Position numbers and translations under genes: made by a program. Shown here one piece after another: positions 45,440-56,379 of a stretch of 64,000 nt of DNA. Positions within the stretch are counted from its first letter, which is position 1. Every line of letters begins with the position of its first letter. The DNA is from Leisingera sp. M658 (GTDB lineage: Bacteria; Pseudomonadota; Alphaproteobacteria; Rhodobacterales; Rhodobacteraceae), in the NCBI RefSeq assembly GCF_025144145.1, contig NZ_CP083546.1:1814501-1878500 (forward strand). The letters are read 5' to 3'. Below the pieces are notes generated by a model. That model was given only the letters and a program-made list of their open reading frames with translations. It did not search any database and was not told where the DNA came from.

Positions 45440-46840
45440 TCAGCCTGTTGCGTCTTGGAGCCGGGCAATGGTTTCATCGCGGCCCAGAATCAGCATCATA
45501 TCGAACACCGAAGGCGTTACCGCCCGGCCCGCCAGTGCTGCCCGCAAAGGGCCTGCCAGCTTGCCGAACTTGGTATCATGGGCTTCTGCAAATGCGTTCA
45601 GAAGCGCCTCCAGATCGTCACGGACCCAGCTAGCATTTTGCAGCTGCGGCGTCAATTCACCCAGTATACCATCGGATACAGAAGATAGCGCCTTTTCCGC
45701 CTTCGCATCCCGGTCAATTGGCCGTGAGGTAAGGATAAAATGCGCTTTTTCAAGCAGTTCAGGGAAGGTACGCGCCCGGTCCTTGAGGCAATACATCGCA
45801 GCCTCCAAACCCTGTGACTGCGCGTCATTCAGGGCAGTTTCTCCGGCTGCGTCCAGATAAGCGCTGATTTCATGCCGCAGTGCGGCGTCGTCGCTAACGG
45901 CGATATGCTGACCGCTGAGATTCTCCAGCTTCTTGGTGTCGAACCGGGCCGGGCTTTTGCCGATACCGTCAAAGTTAAACCACGCCTTGGCCTGATAGTC
46001 CGTAAAAAATTCGTCATCGCCATGCGACCAGCCCAAACGGGCCAGATAGTTGCGCATGCCGGCCGCCGGATAGCCCATCGCCTGGTATTCCTGCGCGCCC
46101 AAGGCACCATGACGTTTGGACAGTTTTTTGCCGTCCGGCCCGTGGATCAGCGGGATATGCGCCCAGACCGGCACGTCCCAGCCCATCGCCTCATAGATCA
46201 TCATCTGGCGGGCGGCGTTGTTCAGGTGGTCGTCGCCGCGGATCACATGGGTGACGCCCATATCGTGGTCGTCGACTACAACCGCCAGCATGTAAACCGG
46301 GGTGCCGTCCGAGCGCAGCAGGATCATGTCATCAAGCTGATCATTCCTGATGGTGACGTCGCCCTGAACCTCATCTTTGATAACGGTAACGCCGCTTTGC
46401 GGCGCTTTGATGCGGATCACAAAAGGTGCATCCGGGTGGCTGGACGCATCGGCGTCGCGCCAAGGTGAACGGTAGAGGGTGGATTTGCCTTCGGCCTTGG
46501 CTTGTTCACGGAAGGCGGCAATTTCATCCTGGCTGGCAAAACACTTATAGGCTTTGCCTTCGGCCAGCAGCTGTTTCGCCACTTCGGCGTGGCGCGCAGC
46601 ACCTTCAAACTGGCTGATCACCTCGCCGTCATGGTCCAGGCCCAGCCATTCCATTCCCTGCAGGATGGCGGCGGTTGCCTCGGGGGTGGAGCGTTCGCGG
46701 TCGGTATCCTCGATCCGCAGCAGGAACTTGCCGCCGCGGCCGCGGGCATACAGCCAGTTGAACAGCGCAGTGCGGGCGCCGCCAATATGCAGAAAGCCGG
46801 TGGGAGACGGCGCGAAACGGGTGACAACCGGTTGGGTCAT
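45440..46840 (-). CDS. gltX: glutamyl-tRNA synthetase
   Basis: Class I aminoacyl-tRNA synthetase of 466 residues. The HIGH motif is [14 protein letters not shown] (11-24) and the KMSKS motif is KLSKR at 239-243. The C-terminal anticodon-binding domain follows. Many alphaproteobacteria have a second gltX copy, so this could charge tRNA-Gln as well. Divergent from comEC with 79 bp between. Confidence 0.96.
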   Translation of the reverse strand: MTQPVVTRFAPSPTGFLHIGGARTALFNWLYARGRGGKFLLRIEDTDRERSTPEATAAILQGMEWLGLDHDGEVISQFEGAARHAEVAKQLLAEGKAYKCFASQDEIAAFREQAKAEGKSTLYRSPWRDADASSHPDAPFVIRIKAPQSGVTVIKDEVQGDVTIRNDQLDDMILLRSDGTPVYMLAVVVDDHDMGVTHVIRGDDHLNNAARQMMIYEAMGWDVPVWAHIPLIHGPDGKKLSKRHGALGAQEYQAMGYPAAGMRNYLARLGWSHGDDEFFTDYQAKAWFNFDGIGKSPARFDTKKLENLSGQHIAVSDDAALRHEISAYLDAAGETALNDAQSQGLEAAMYCLKDRARTFPELLEKAHFILTSRPIDRDAKAEKALSSVSDGILGELTPQLQNASWVRDDLEALLNAFAEAHDTKFGKLAGPLRAALAGRAVTPSVFDMMLILGRDETIARLQDATG

Positions 46841-46919
46841 GAGCAGGATTTACCTTTTGGAAACCATGTGAGGTTTAGAGTTTCAGCCTGTCTACCGGGC
46901 CAGAAGGCGGGGGGCAAGC

Positions 46920-48986
46920 ATGCGGCCGACCACAGCCATCGCAGACCTGCTGCAGGCGCAGCGGGGACATCTGTTCCCCTGGACCCCGGTGTTTCTAGGG
47001 GCTGGGATCGGAGCCTATTTTTCTTTGAAGTTTGAGCCAGGCGCCGCCGCGTTTGCCGGGCTGGCGATCTGTGCGCTGCTGATGGCAGCCGGTGCTATGT
47101 CCCGGCGGCCGCTGGCATTTTTGCTGTGGGCGCCGGCACTTGCAGCGGCGGGGCTGTGCCTGGCCGGGGCACGGGCGCACCGGGTGTCGGCTCCGGTCCT
47201 GGATTTCCGCTATTACGGGGCGGTGGAGGGACGTGTCGTGGCTGTCGACCGCTCGCCGACCGACGCCCTGCGGCTGACCCTGGATCAGGTTCGGCTGGAC
47301 CGGGTGGCGGCGGAAGATACGCCGGCCCGTGTCCGCATATCATTGAAAGCGCTGGAACAGGTGCCGCCGCCCGGCGCCAGGGTCATGACCACCGCGCATT
47401 TGCTGCCGCCGCAGGGACCTGCCGAGCCCGGCGGGTTCGATTTCCGCCGCCATGCCTGGTTCAAGCAGCTGGGCGGTTTGGGATACACAAGGGTTCCGGT
47501 GCTGCTGGCAAAGGCGCCCGGCCAAGGTCTGCCAGTGGACCGCCTGCGCCGGAATATGGCGCAGGGCTTGCAAGACCGTATAGCAGGAGAGACGGGCGGG
47601 TTTGCAGCCGCAATTACCACCGGCGACCGCAGCGGCGTGGGGCAACAGACGCTGACTGCCCTGCGGCAAAGCAACCTGGCGCATCTGCTGGCGATCTCGG
47701 GATTGCATATGGGGCTGCTCACCGGATTTGTCTTTGCTGCGCTGAGAGTTGCGTTCAATCTGATACCTGTCCTGGCCCTGCGCTGGCCGGTCAAGAAACT
47801 GGCAGCGCTTGCGGCGCTGATTGCCGGCGCGGGGTATCTTGCCTTATCAGGCGGCAATGTGGCGACAGAGCGGGCCTTTGTCATGGTGGCGGTGATGTTC
47901 GGGGCTGTGCTGCTGAACCGGCGTGCGATTACCCTGCGCGCGGTGGCGGTTGCCGCATGGATAGTGCTGCTGCGGCGGCCGGAAAGCCTGCTGAGCCCTG
48001 GTTTCCAGATGAGTTTTGCCGCGACGGCAGCACTGGTTGCGGTCTTTGCAGTGCTTCGGGACAGGGAAATTCCGCTGGGGCCGCGATGGCTGCGGCCGGT
48101 TCTGGCGCTGGTGATTTCCTCTGCGGTGGCCGGCGCGGCAACAGCCCCCTTTGCTGCGGCGCATTTCAACACGGTGCCGCATTACGGGCTGCTGGCGAAC
48201 CTGTTGTCGGTGCCGGTCATGGGGTCGGTCGTCATACCGGCTGCGGTTCTGGCGCTGTGCCTGGCGCCGTTCGGCCTGGAAATGATCGGGCTGACAGTTA
48301 TGCGATGGGGGCTGGACTGGATCCTGGCAGTTGCGCAGGCCGTCTCGGAATTTGAAGGGGCGCTGTCGCATGTGCCTGCGCCCAGCCACTGGGTGCTGCC
48401 GCTGTTTGCTGCGGGCATGTTGTTTGCGGTGATCTGGCAAGGGCGGCTGAGGCTGGCAGGGCTGCTGCCGGCAGCATGCGCGCTGCTGATGTGGAGCGCG
48501 GCAGAGCGTCCTGTTGTCCTGATTGCGGATTCCGGCGGGCTGATTGGCGTGATGGCGCCGCAAGGCCGGGCCTTGTCCCGGGCCAAAGGGCAGGGGTTTA
48601 CTGCGAAAATCTGGCTGGAGAATGATGGCGACCCGGCAGGACAGATCGCCGCCGCAGCGCGCTGGAGGGGTGAAACAGAGGCTTTGCCGATTTGGCAAGG
48701 GCTGGGATTCCGGCTGGTACATGCGCCTGGGAAACGTAAGCTCGCGCAGGCAAATGCCTGTAAAAAGGGAGATATCATCGTTTCCACGGTCACGGTGCAA
48801 ATGCCGGAAAACTGTCTACTTCTGACACCGGCAGTGATGCGTCAAACAGGCAGCATCGCCGTGACCGCAACAGGCGGCTTACAGACATCCCGCAGTGTGT
48901 CGGGACAGCGGCTGTGGACAGGATGGCGGCCGGAGGGGGCTGAAATCAGCCGCCTCCGGAGGATTCTTGGCCAGGAAAACCCTTAA
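46920..48986 (+). CDS. comEC: ComEC/Rec2 DNA-uptake channel
   Basis: This 688-residue inner-membrane protein would take single-stranded DNA into the cytoplasm. An N-terminal DUF4131-like domain ([20 protein letters not shown]) is followed by the competence domain with [19 protein letters not shown] and [20 protein letters not shown]. The C-terminal beta-lactamase-like region ([20 protein letters not shown]) is short and lacks the metal-binding histidines, as in many Rhodobacteraceae forms. The stop overlaps the convergent lexA stop by 4 bp. Confidence 0.9.
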   Translation: MRPTTAIADLLQAQRGHLFPWTPVFLGAGIGAYFSLKFEPGAAAFAGLAICALLMAAGAMSRRPLAFLLWAPALAAAGLCLAGARAHRVSAPVLDFRYYGAVEGRVVAVDRSPTDALRLTLDQVRLDRVAAEDTPARVRISLKALEQVPPPGARVMTTAHLLPPQGPAEPGGFDFRRHAWFKQLGGLGYTRVPVLLAKAPGQGLPVDRLRRNMAQGLQDRIAGETGGFAAAITTGDRSGVGQQTLTALRQSNLAHLLAISGLHMGLLTGFVFAALRVAFNLIPVLALRWPVKKLAALAALIAGAGYLALSGGNVATERAFVMVAVMFGAVLLNRRAITLRAVAVAAWIVLLRRPESLLSPGFQMSFAATAALVAVFAVLRDREIPLGPRWLRPVLALVISSAVAGAATAPFAAAHFNTVPHYGLLANLLSVPVMGSVVIPAAVLALCLAPFGLEMIGLTVMRWGLDWILAVAQAVSEFEGALSHVPAPSHWVLPLFAAGMLFAVIWQGRLRLAGLLPAACALLMWSAAERPVVLIADSGGLIGVMAPQGRALSRAKGQGFTAKIWLENDGDPAGQIAAAARWRGETEALPIWQGLGFRLVHAPGKRKLAQANACKKGDIIVSTVTVQMPENCLLLTPAVMRQTGSIAVTATGGLQTSRSVSGQRLWTGWRPEGAEISRLRRILGQENP

Positions 48987-49690
48987 TAAGTGCGGATCAG
49001 CCCAACCAGCTGGCCCTGGATCTGCACCTGATCTTCCGGGTAGCGCCGGGTTTCATAGGCCGGGTTGGCGGCTTCCAGCGCGATCATGCTGCCCTGGCGC
49101 TGGTAGCGTTTCAGCGTGGCCTCGTGCCCCTCGACCAGTGCAACAACGATATCGCCGTTATCTGCAGTACCGGTTTCACGGATCACCACGATGTCGCCGT
49201 CATTGATGCCGGCCTCGATCATCGAGTCACCCTTTACCTCCAGCGCGAAATGCTGGCCGTTTGGTGCGATCATGCCGCCCGGAACCGCCACCTGGTGTGA
49301 CACTTGGCTGATCGCCTCTATTGGCACACCTGCGGCGATGCGGCCCATAACGGGCAATTCCACCGCAGCCAGGCGCATTGGGTCTGCGGCGGCAGGGGCA
49401 GGCGCCGCGGGCTGCGCTTGGCCGCCGTCGATCACCTTTGGTGCAAAGCCTTGCGGGTCCGGCCCGCCGCCCAGGCTTTCCGGCAGGCGGATAATCTCAA
49501 TCGCGCGGGCACGGTGCGGCAGGCGGCGGATGAAGCCGCGTTCTTCCAGTGCAGTGATCAGCCGGTGAATGCCTGATTTCGATCTTAGGTCCAGTTCGAC
49601 CTTCATTTCATCGAAACTGGGCGGCACACCGTCACGCTGCAGGCGTTTGTGAATGAATTCCAGCAGTTGCAGTTGCTTTTTTGTGAGCAT
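48983..49690 (-). CDS. lexA: LexA repressor
   Basis: SOS regulator of 235 residues. The winged helix-turn-helix DNA-binding domain is residues 1-65 ([20 protein letters not shown]). The self-cleavage site is A120-G121 in [12 protein letters not shown], and the catalytic pair is S156 (KGDSMIEAG) and K194 (ATLKRY). A 40-residue Ala/Pro linker joins the domains. An SOS box lies upstream at 49723-49737, so it is self-regulated. It follows moeA on the same strand. Confidence 0.96.
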   Translation of the reverse strand: MLTKKQLQLLEFIHKRLQRDGVPPSFDEMKVELDLRSKSGIHRLITALEERGFIRRLPHRARAIEIIRLPESLGGGPDPQGFAPKVIDGGQAQPAAPAPAAADPMRLAAVELPVMGRIAAGVPIEAISQVSHQVAVPGGMIAPNGQHFALEVKGDSMIEAGINDGDIVVIRETGTADNGDIVVALVEGHEATLKRYQRQGSMIALEAANPAYETRRYPEDQVQIQGQLVGLIRTY

Positions 49691-49722
49691 CGCCGCTCCC
49701 TCCGCGCCTCGGGTTTTCTTTT

Positions 49723-49737
49723 GTTCTACGCATGTTC
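49723..49737. promoter_or_regulatory. SOS box of lexA
   Basis: GTTC-N7-GTTC, the alphaproteobacterial LexA site, 33 bp upstream of the lexA start codon. It is an exact match to the consensus arms. Confidence 0.9.
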
Positions 49738-49810
49738 CCGTTTTGTGTCAATATCGCAGTCCCTGGCGTGGTGCAGAAGAGAACGCGCCTGGGGCGCGTG
49801 CCTCCGGCGG

Positions 49811-49835
49811 GAGTATTTTTGCAAAGGTGAAGGGG
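49811..49835 (+). repeat. dispersed intergenic repeat, copy 3 (diverged)
   Basis: GAGTATTTTTGCAAAGGTGA after a CCTCCGGCGGG hairpin edge, in the moeA-lexA gap. It is a looser relative of the copies at 16972 and 56330, in the same orientation. Confidence 0.4.
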
Positions 49836-49837
49836 AG

Positions 49838-51013
49838 TTAGATCGGCAAGTATTGCACAGTATCGCCTATCCTGCGCGCGCCGTCCTTGGGCGGGCGGAC
49901 CAGCAGGGCGTTGGCCTCAGCCAGAATGGTGAGCAGGGAGCTGTCCTGGTTGTCAAACGCTTGCAGCTGGCCGTTTTGCACATTTGCGCGCATGTAATGC
50001 TCGCGCGGGCCATTGGCCGTCAGGGGGGCGCAAAGGGTGGCCGTCAGCAGCTGTTCCTGCGCCGGTGCAGGCAACCCCAGCATGGATCGCACCATCGGGG
50101 CCAGAAACACGTGGCCGCAGACCATGGCCGATACTGGGTTGCCGGGCAGGCCAACCATAGCAGCGCCATTCATCCGGCCGGCCATCAGCGGTTTGCCGGG
50201 GCGCATCGCAACCTTGTAGAAACTGCGCTCCATCCCAAGATCCTGCGCCACCTTGCCGACCAGATCATGATCGCCAACCGAGGCGCCGCCGATGGTGACA
50301 ACCAGATCAGCGCCCTCGGCCAGTTCAAAGGCTGTGCGCAGCGAGCTTTCGGTGTCACGGGCGATGGGCAGGATGCGGGCACGGGCGCCAATGTCTTCGA
50401 GCATCGCTTTGAGGCCAAAGGTGTTGGAGGCGATGATCTGGTCCGGTCCAGGCGTGCCGCCGGGCATCACCAATTCGTCGCCAGTGGAGATCAGGGCAAT
50501 CTCCGGGCGGCGGGTGACGGGTATCGCGGGGATGTTCATAGCGGCCAGCAAAGCAATGTCAGCCGGTGTCAGGCGCTTGGGGGCCGTGACGGTCTGGCCA
50601 TCGGTGAAATCACCGCCGCGGGGACGGATGTTATGGTTGCTGCCGGGGGCGCCGGTGATGGTGATAAGGTCCCCGTTGCGGGTTGTATCTTCTTGTATAA
50701 CAACGAAACTTGCGCCTTCAGGCACCGGTGCACCGGTAAAGATACGCACGGCCTGGCCCGCGCCCGCGCGGCCCTGAAATGCGTGACCGGCGGCGGCTTC
50801 GCCGATCACCTTGAACATGGCGTGCAGCTCGACCTCAGCGGCGTTCACAGCGTAACCGTCCATTGCGGAGGCGGAGAACGGCGGCTGATCACGGCGCGCT
50901 TGCAGATCGGCCGACAGCACCCGGCCTGCAGCCTGTGCCAGCGGCACCTGTTTGGTTTCAAGCTGTTGAACAAGCGATAAAAGATGCGCGCGGGCTTCGC
51001 TGACCGGAATCAT
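49838..51013 (-). CDS. moeA: molybdopterin molybdotransferase
   Basis: This 391-residue enzyme inserts molybdate into molybdopterin. LISTGDELVMPGGTPG and the SVGDHDLVGKVAQDLGMERS block are family hallmarks. PPFSASAMDGYAVNAAEVEL is the N-terminal motif. The start abuts the moaC stop, so the two are one operon. Gephyrin-type enzymes need MogA or MoaB, not seen here. Confidence 0.95.
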   Translation of the reverse strand: MIPVSEARAHLLSLVQQLETKQVPLAQAAGRVLSADLQARRDQPPFSASAMDGYAVNAAEVELHAMFKVIGEAAAGHAFQGRAGAGQAVRIFTGAPVPEGASFVVIQEDTTRNGDLITITGAPGSNHNIRPRGGDFTDGQTVTAPKRLTPADIALLAAMNIPAIPVTRRPEIALISTGDELVMPGGTPGPDQIIASNTFGLKAMLEDIGARARILPIARDTESSLRTAFELAEGADLVVTIGGASVGDHDLVGKVAQDLGMERSFYKVAMRPGKPLMAGRMNGAAMVGLPGNPVSAMVCGHVFLAPMVRSMLGLPAPAQEQLLTATLCAPLTANGPREHYMRANVQNGQLQAFDNQDSSLLTILAEANALLVRPPKDGARRIGDTVQYLPI

Positions 51014-51484
51014 TTACGCCTCGTACTTACCTGATTTTCCGCCATCTTTCAGCGTCACGCGGATACCGCCGATCTGCATCGCCTTGTCCACGGCCTTGGC
51101 CATATCATAGACGGTGAGCGCGGCAGTGGAGACGGCGGTGAGCGCCTCCATCTCAACCCCGGTCTGGCCGGTAGTCTTGACCGTCGCCTCAACCCGCACG
51201 CCGGGCAGGTCCGGGTCCAGCGTCAGCTCTACCGCAACCTTGGTGACCGGCAGCGGATGGCAGAGCGGGATCAGATCCGGCGTCTTCTTGGCGCCCATGA
51301 TGCCCGCCAGGCGGGCCACGGACAGAACATCGCCCTTCTTGGCACGGCCTTCGGCAATGATATCAAAGGTTTCCCGAGCCATGGTAATGTGGCCCTCAGC
51401 GGTGGCGATGCGCGAAGTTACCGCCTTGTCCGAAACATCAACCATATGGGCGTCGCCCTTGGTGTCGAAATGGGTGAGGCTCAT
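51014..51484 (-). CDS. moaC: cyclic pyranopterin monophosphate synthase accessory protein
   Basis: This 156-residue protein acts with MoaA to make cyclic pyranopterin. [20 protein letters not shown] and [20 protein letters not shown] are the conserved blocks. It is coupled to moeA (zero spacing) and lies 12 bp after trpC, so it belongs to the trp-mo operon. Confidence 0.95.
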   Translation of the reverse strand: MSLTHFDTKGDAHMVDVSDKAVTSRIATAEGHITMARETFDIIAEGRAKKGDVLSVARLAGIMGAKKTPDLIPLCHPLPVTKVAVELTLDPDLPGVRVEATVKTTGQTGVEMEALTAVSTAALTVYDMAKAVDKAMQIGGIRVTLKDGGKSGKYEA

Positions 51485-51496
51485 TGCGGTCCTCCT

Positions 51497-52324
51497 TTAC
51501 ATCATACCTGGCATCAAGGGATTGGCGAGCAGCGCACGGGTGGCACCGGCGACATCGTCCTGCCGCATCAGGCTTTCGCCGATCAGGAAAGTGCGCGCAC
51601 CATAACGGGCCATGTCGCTGAGGTCCTCAGGCGAGGACAACCCGCTTTCGCAAACGATGGTGCGGTCGGCTGGCACCATGCGCGACAGTTCCCGGGTGGT
51701 GTCCAGCGTGGTCTCGAAGGTCTTGAGGTTGCGGTTGTTGATGCCCATCAGCGGCGATTTCAGGTTGCAGGCGCGTTCCAGCTCCTCGGCGTCATGCACT
51801 TCCAGGAGCACATCCATACCCCAGTCAAAGGCGCTTTGCTCCAGTTCCTGCGCTTGCGCGTCCGAGATGGAGGCGAGGATGATCAGGATGCAGTCCGCCC
51901 CAAGTGCGCGGGCCTCGGCCACCTGATAGGTGTCGTACATGAAATCCTTGCGCAGCGCGGGCAGCGAACAGGCGGCGCGGGCCTGGGTCAGGAACTCCTT
52001 GGCGCCTTGGAAGCTGGGGGTGTCGGTCAGGACGGACAGGCAGGTTGCGCCGCCGTCCTCATAAGCCTTGGCCAGTGCCGCCGGTTCAAAATCAGGGCGG
52101 ATCAGGCCCTTGGAGGGGCTGGCCTTCTTGATCTCGGCAATCAGACCGTAACCGCTGCGGTTGGCCTGCATCAGGCTGTCGGCAAAGCCGCGCACCGGGG
52201 AGGCTTCGCGCGCCTCGGCCTCGACCGCCTCCAGCGGTTTGGCGGCCTTGTCTGCGGCGACTTCCTCAAGCTTGTAGGCCTTGATCTTGTCGAGCACGTT
52301 TTTGGTCATGCCAGTTTCACTCAT
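51497..52324 (-). CDS. trpC: indole-3-glycerol phosphate synthase
   Basis: Ring-closing step of tryptophan synthesis, 275 residues, TIM barrel. Conserved blocks are [57 protein letters not shown] and [13 protein letters not shown]. The ATG at 52324 follows GGAGG by 8 nt and overlaps the ung stop by 4 bp. It is not fused to trpF. Confidence 0.95.
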   Translation of the reverse strand: MSETGMTKNVLDKIKAYKLEEVAADKAAKPLEAVEAEAREASPVRGFADSLMQANRSGYGLIAEIKKASPSKGLIRPDFEPAALAKAYEDGGATCLSVLTDTPSFQGAKEFLTQARAACSLPALRKDFMYDTYQVAEARALGADCILIILASISDAQAQELEQSAFDWGMDVLLEVHDAEELERACNLKSPLMGINNRNLKTFETTLDTTRELSRMVPADRTIVCESGLSSPEDLSDMARYGARTFLIGESLMRQDDVAGATRALLANPLMPGMM

Positions 52325-52992
52325 GCCTGGGCCTCCGTTGCTGCGTTCCAGTCTATGGCAGTTTCACCGCGGGCGGCGAGCCAATTGTTTACTTGTGAAA
52401 AGGGCCGGGACCCGAAGAAGCCGCGCCGCGCCGACAAGGGCGAGGGATGGGCGGTTTTCAGGATCAGGTGATCGCCCGGTTTGATATGTTTTTCAAGCTT
52501 TTGTGCAGCATTTCCCCAGAGAATGTACACGGTCGGGCGCGCGGAGGTCAGTTCCAGCACCTGATGCACCAGATGGTGCCAGCCAAAGTGCTTGTGGCCG
52601 TTTGCCTCGCCTGCGGGAACTGACAGTGCTGTGTTCAGCAGCAGCACGCCTTGACGCGCCCAGCCGCGCAGGTCTGCATTCGGACGGGTGACACCAAGAT
52701 CATCCTCCAATTCCTTGTAGATATTGGACAATGAGCGGGGAAGGGGGCGGACGTCCGGCTCTGCTGAGAAGGCGAGCCCATGGGCGTGGCCCGGCGTCGG
52801 ATAGGGATCCTGGCCCAAGATCACAACGCGGGTGTTTTCCGGTTGGGTTAGCGCCAGCGCAGCGAACCGCTGGCGAGCGGGCGGCAGGATGGTCCGGGGA
52901 TCTTCAGAAATTGCGGCTGATATCCCGGGCCATTGGTTGGTGAAAAAGGGCAGGCTGGACCAGGCGCCCAGCCCTGGCGGAAGATCGGTCAT
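52321..52992 (-). CDS. ung: uracil-DNA glycosylase (family 1)
   Basis: Removes uracil from DNA. At 223 residues it is full length. The catalytic Asp is D62 in [20 protein letters not shown], and H182 is in the [18 protein letters not shown] loop. It overlaps trpD before it and trpC after it by 4 bp each, so it is translated as part of the tryptophan operon, an unusual place for a repair enzyme. Confidence 0.95.
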   Translation of the reverse strand: MTDLPPGLGAWSSLPFFTNQWPGISAAISEDPRTILPPARQRFAALALTQPENTRVVILGQDPYPTPGHAHGLAFSAEPDVRPLPRSLSNIYKELEDDLGVTRPNADLRGWARQGVLLLNTALSVPAGEANGHKHFGWHHLVHQVLELTSARPTVYILWGNAAQKLEKHIKPGDHLILKTAHPSPLSARRGFFGSRPFSQVNNWLAARGETAIDWNAATEAQA

Positions 52993-54008
52993 GCGGCTGA
53001 GGTGATCCGCGCCAGTGCCTCGACCTTGGATTTGGCCGCGCCGCTGTCGATGGACTCGGCCGCGCGCGCGACACCTTCCTTGAGGTCGGCAGCCTTACCC
53101 GCGACAACCAGCGCAGCGGCGGCATTCAGCAGTACCGCATCCCGGTAGGCAGAGGGCGTGCCTTGCAGCAGCACCCGGAAGGCCATTGCGTTTTCTTCAG
53201 GGCTGCCGCCGATAATCTTGTCAAAACCGTGCACCGGCAGGCCTGCGTCCTCGGGGTGGAGTTCGACATCGCGGATGCTGCCATCCTCCTCCAAAGCGGA
53301 GACCCAGCTGACGCCGGTAATTGTCAGCTCATCCGTGCCGTCGGAGCCATGCACCAGCCAGGCGCGCTCGGACCCCAGGGCTTTCAGCGTTTCCGCCATC
53401 GGCCGGATCATCGCGCGGCTGAAGGCGCCGGTCAGCTGGCGTTTCACGCCGGCCGGGTTGGTCAGCGGGCCAAGGATGTTAAAGATAGTGCGGGTGCCAA
53501 GCTCGGACCGGGTGGGCATGACATGCGCCACCGCCGGGTGATGCATAGGCGCCATCATGAAGCCGATACCGGCCTCATTTATCGCCTTTTCAACCACTTG
53601 CGGGCCGACCATCACGTTAATGCCCATCTGGGACTGCATGTCGGCAGTGCCGGATTTGGAGCTGAGGTTGCGGTTACCGTGTTTGGCAACCACCACGCCT
53701 GCGCCGGCCGCCACAAAGGCAGTGGCGGTGGAGATGTTGAGAGTGTTCTTGCCGTCACCGCCGGTGCCGACGATGTCCATGGCACCTGCCGGAGCTTTCA
53801 CCGGATTGCATTTCGAGCGCATCACGGCGGCGGCAGCTGCGTATTCATCCACGCTTTCGCCGCGGGTGCGCATCGCCATCAGCAAGCCGCCGATCTGGCT
53901 GGGCGTGGCCTCACCCTCAAACAGCAAGGTGAAAGCGGTTTCAGCCTCATCGCGGGTCAGCGACCGTTCCGCCGCGGCGCCGATAAGCGGTTTCAGGCGG
54001 TCGCTCAT
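52989..54008 (-). CDS. trpD: anthranilate phosphoribosyltransferase
   Basis: Second step of tryptophan synthesis, 339 residues. The phosphoribosyl-pyrophosphate loop is [20 protein letters not shown], and [20 protein letters not shown] and [20 protein letters not shown] are typical. It overlaps trpG upstream and ung downstream by 4 bp each. Confidence 0.96.
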   Translation of the reverse strand: MSDRLKPLIGAAAERSLTRDEAETAFTLLFEGEATPSQIGGLLMAMRTRGESVDEYAAAAAVMRSKCNPVKAPAGAMDIVGTGGDGKNTLNISTATAFVAAGAGVVVAKHGNRNLSSKSGTADMQSQMGINVMVGPQVVEKAINEAGIGFMMAPMHHPAVAHVMPTRSELGTRTIFNILGPLTNPAGVKRQLTGAFSRAMIRPMAETLKALGSERAWLVHGSDGTDELTITGVSWVSALEEDGSIRDVELHPEDAGLPVHGFDKIIGGSPEENAMAFRVLLQGTPSAYRDAVLLNAAAALVVAGKAADLKEGVARAAESIDSGAAKSKVEALARITSAA

Positions 54009-54586
54009 GCGGACACCTGCATCACGTCGAGAAAGTTTTTCAGCAGCGCGTGGCCGTGCTCAGACGCAATCGATTCCGGGTGGAACTGCACACCGTGAAT
54101 CGGCAGCTCCTTATGCTGCAGGCCCATGATAGTGCCGTCTTCCAGTTCAGCGGTGATTTCCAGGCAATCCGGCAGGCTGTCGCGCTCAACCACCAGAGAA
54201 TGGTAGCGGGTTGCGTCAAAAGGCGTTGGCAAGCCTTTGAAAACACCGGTATCCTTGTGGTGCATCTTACCCATCTTACCGTGCACGATCTCGTGGCAGC
54301 GGATCACCTTGCCGCCAAACACCTGGCCGATGGTCTGGTGGCCCAGGCAGACACCCAGCAAGGGGGTGCCGGTTTCAGCTGCGGCTTCGGTCAGCGCCAG
54401 GCAGATGCCGGCCTGATCCGGGTCGCAGGGACCGGGCGACAGCAGAATGCCTGAGGGCTTCATTGCCATGGCTTCCTGCACGTTGATGGCGTCGTTGCGG
54501 CGGACTTCCATTTCCGCGCCCAGCTCACCCAGATAATGGACGAGGTTGTAGGTAAAGGAATCGTAGTTGTCTATCAGCAGCAGCAT
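54005..54586 (-). CDS. trpG: anthranilate synthase component II (glutamine amidotransferase)
   Basis: Supplies ammonia to TrpE. The catalytic cysteine is C80 in [17 protein letters not shown] and the His/Glu pair is in [13 protein letters not shown]. The ATG at 54586 ([20 protein letters not shown]) is the usual start; a 22-codon extension upstream is not family-like. The gene is 193 residues and leads trpG-trpD-ung-trpC-moaC-moeA. Confidence 0.94.
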   Translation of the reverse strand: MLLLIDNYDSFTYNLVHYLGELGAEMEVRRNDAINVQEAMAMKPSGILLSPGPCDPDQAGICLALTEAAAETGTPLLGVCLGHQTIGQVFGGKVIRCHEIVHGKMGKMHHKDTGVFKGLPTPFDATRYHSLVVERDSLPDCLEITAELEDGTIMGLQHKELPIHGVQFHPESIASEHGHALLKNFLDVMQVSA

Positions 54587-54775
54587 CGTAGCGGGCTCTT
54601 TTAAGGGTGGCGGGCCGGGGCCGCGCCGCAGTATAGTGGTCGAAACATACATGTTCAGGGATACGGGGCAGCGTCAAGGGCAGGATAGGCGAATGCCGGA
54701 GTGAACAGAAACAGGGTTCGCTCAGGCACGCTGGTAAGGCACGGCACCGAAAACGGATTGAGAGGCAAAACAGGC

Positions 54776-56293
54776 ATGCGTGGATTTCTGGGCGGCGTGA
54801 GTGTTGGGGCATTGCTGGCCGCGGGCGGGCTGGCGATGCTGTCTTTGTCGGTGCCCTTGCCGGACAGCAGTGTTGATACCGCAGCGGTGCCGGCACCTGC
54901 CGCACATGATCCTGGCGATGCGCCGCAGATGCCAAACGGCGGCGCGGACGCCGCCACGGACGCCGCCGGAGCGCCCGCCAGCAGCCAGGGACGTGATGCA
55001 GATCTTGTTGAGGCACAGCCGGCCGCGCCGGCCGAAACCGGTGGCAGCGATGACCTGAACGCGCTTGCAGGGGCGGATACCGCGCCGGCCGGCAAACCTG
55101 AGGTCGGGCAGTCAGCGGCGCTTATCGCTTCCGGCGATCCGGAAACGGCGGCAGCACCCGGTTTGGCAAAGGGGCCAGATGCGCCTCTGCCGCAGGCCGT
55201 TCAGCCGGCGGCGCCGCCGGCCCCGGGCGCTGAGGCTGCCGTAATAGCCGCCACTGAACCAGCACCGGAACCCGCGCCCGAGGCGCCCGGCAATGCACAA
55301 GAGGATACGGCAGAGTCTGCGCAGCCTGAGGCCAAGGCGGTTCCGGTTGAGACACCGGAGTCCGCTGCTGTTCTGGCGCCGGATATCGGCAGCGCGCCGC
55401 AGGCAATCACGCTGCCGGTAATCGGTGCGGCACCGGTTCTGCCAGAGGCTGGCAGCGACAGAGGTGAGAGTATTTCTGACAGCGAAACTGTTCCGGAATC
55501 TGCGGTTGCAGGGCAAGAGGCTTTGGCACCAAGCATCGGCACACCTGTTGTTCCGCTGACTGACCGGGACAAGCCGCAGGACGCCGGGTTTACCACTGCG
55601 GGGGTATCCGGCCAGCCGCCGTTTACCGCCTATGCCGAACCTTTTGACAATCCGGAAGACCGGCCGCTGATGTCGATTGTACTGATCGACGACGAGGGGG
55701 CGGTCGGGGCCGAGGCGTTGGCGGAATTCCCCTATCCGTTGAGTTTTGCCATTGATCCGGAAGACCCGCAGGCTGCATCCAAGATGGCCGCGCGCAGGGC
55801 GGCGGGGTTCGAGGTTCTGATGCTGGCGGATCTGCCGCGATCTGCGTCGCCGCAGGACGCGGAGACCGCGCTGGAGGTTTGGCGCGGCAAACTGCCGGAA
55901 GCCATGGCGATCCTCGAAGGGATCGGGACCGGGGTGCAGGGCAACCGGGCGCTGGCGGATCAGGTTGCAGCAGTTGCGGCCTCGGCCGGCTATGGGCTGG
56001 TGACCCAGGACAGCGGGTTGAACACGGTGCAGAAACTGGCGCTGCGCGACGGCGTGCCGGCCGGTGTTGTGTTCCGCGACTTTGACGGCGCCGGTCAAAA
56101 CCCGCGGTCGATCCGGCGGTTTCTGGATCAGGCGGCGTTCCGGGCCGGGCAGGAAGGCGCGGTGATCATGCTGGGACGGTTGCGCCCGGATACGATTTCA
56201 GCGCTGCTGATCTGGGGCCTGCAGGACCGGGCTGCCCGGATTGCACTGGCGCCGGTCTCGGCCAGTTTGGAAGCAAACCTGCCGGCTAAGTGA
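54776..56293 (+). CDS. divergent polysaccharide deacetylase family protein (YibQ-like)
   Basis: This 505-residue protein has one N-terminal membrane helix (GFLGGVSVGALLAAGGLAML), an Ala/Pro/Glu-rich linker to about residue 280, and a C-terminal PF04748-type domain. Conserved parts are MSIVLIDDEGAVGAEALAEF, PYPLSFAIDPEDPQAA and FRDFDGAGQNPRSIRRFLDQ. The catalytic function is not settled, and the domain is often non-catalytic. It is on the opposite strand between trpG and trpE, splitting the tryptophan genes. The ATG at 54776 is preferred to an upstream extension because the membrane helix begins there. Confidence 0.78.
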   Translation: MRGFLGGVSVGALLAAGGLAMLSLSVPLPDSSVDTAAVPAPAAHDPGDAPQMPNGGADAATDAAGAPASSQGRDADLVEAQPAAPAETGGSDDLNALAGADTAPAGKPEVGQSAALIASGDPETAAAPGLAKGPDAPLPQAVQPAAPPAPGAEAAVIAATEPAPEPAPEAPGNAQEDTAESAQPEAKAVPVETPESAAVLAPDIGSAPQAITLPVIGAAPVLPEAGSDRGESISDSETVPESAVAGQEALAPSIGTPVVPLTDRDKPQDAGFTTAGVSGQPPFTAYAEPFDNPEDRPLMSIVLIDDEGAVGAEALAEFPYPLSFAIDPEDPQAASKMAARRAAGFEVLMLADLPRSASPQDAETALEVWRGKLPEAMAILEGIGTGVQGNRALADQVAAVAASAGYGLVTQDSGLNTVQKLALRDGVPAGVVFRDFDGAGQNPRSIRRFLDQAAFRAGQEGAVIMLGRLRPDTISALLIWGLQDRAARIALAPVSASLEANLPAK

Positions 56294-56329
56294 AAACGGC
56301 GCCCAAGGCGGGCGCCGTGCCTTCGGCGA

Positions 56330-56353
56330 GGGTATTTTGAACCAGAAAGAAGC
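56330..56353 (+). repeat. dispersed intergenic repeat, copy 2
   Basis: GGGTATTTTGAACCAGAAAG with AAGC, preceded by hairpin GGCGCCC/GGGCGCC (56298-56316), just after the deacetylase stop. It is near-identical to the copy at 16972-16996. Confidence 0.55.
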
Positions 56354-56379
56354 CGCAGCGCAGTCCTGCACTGCAAGTC

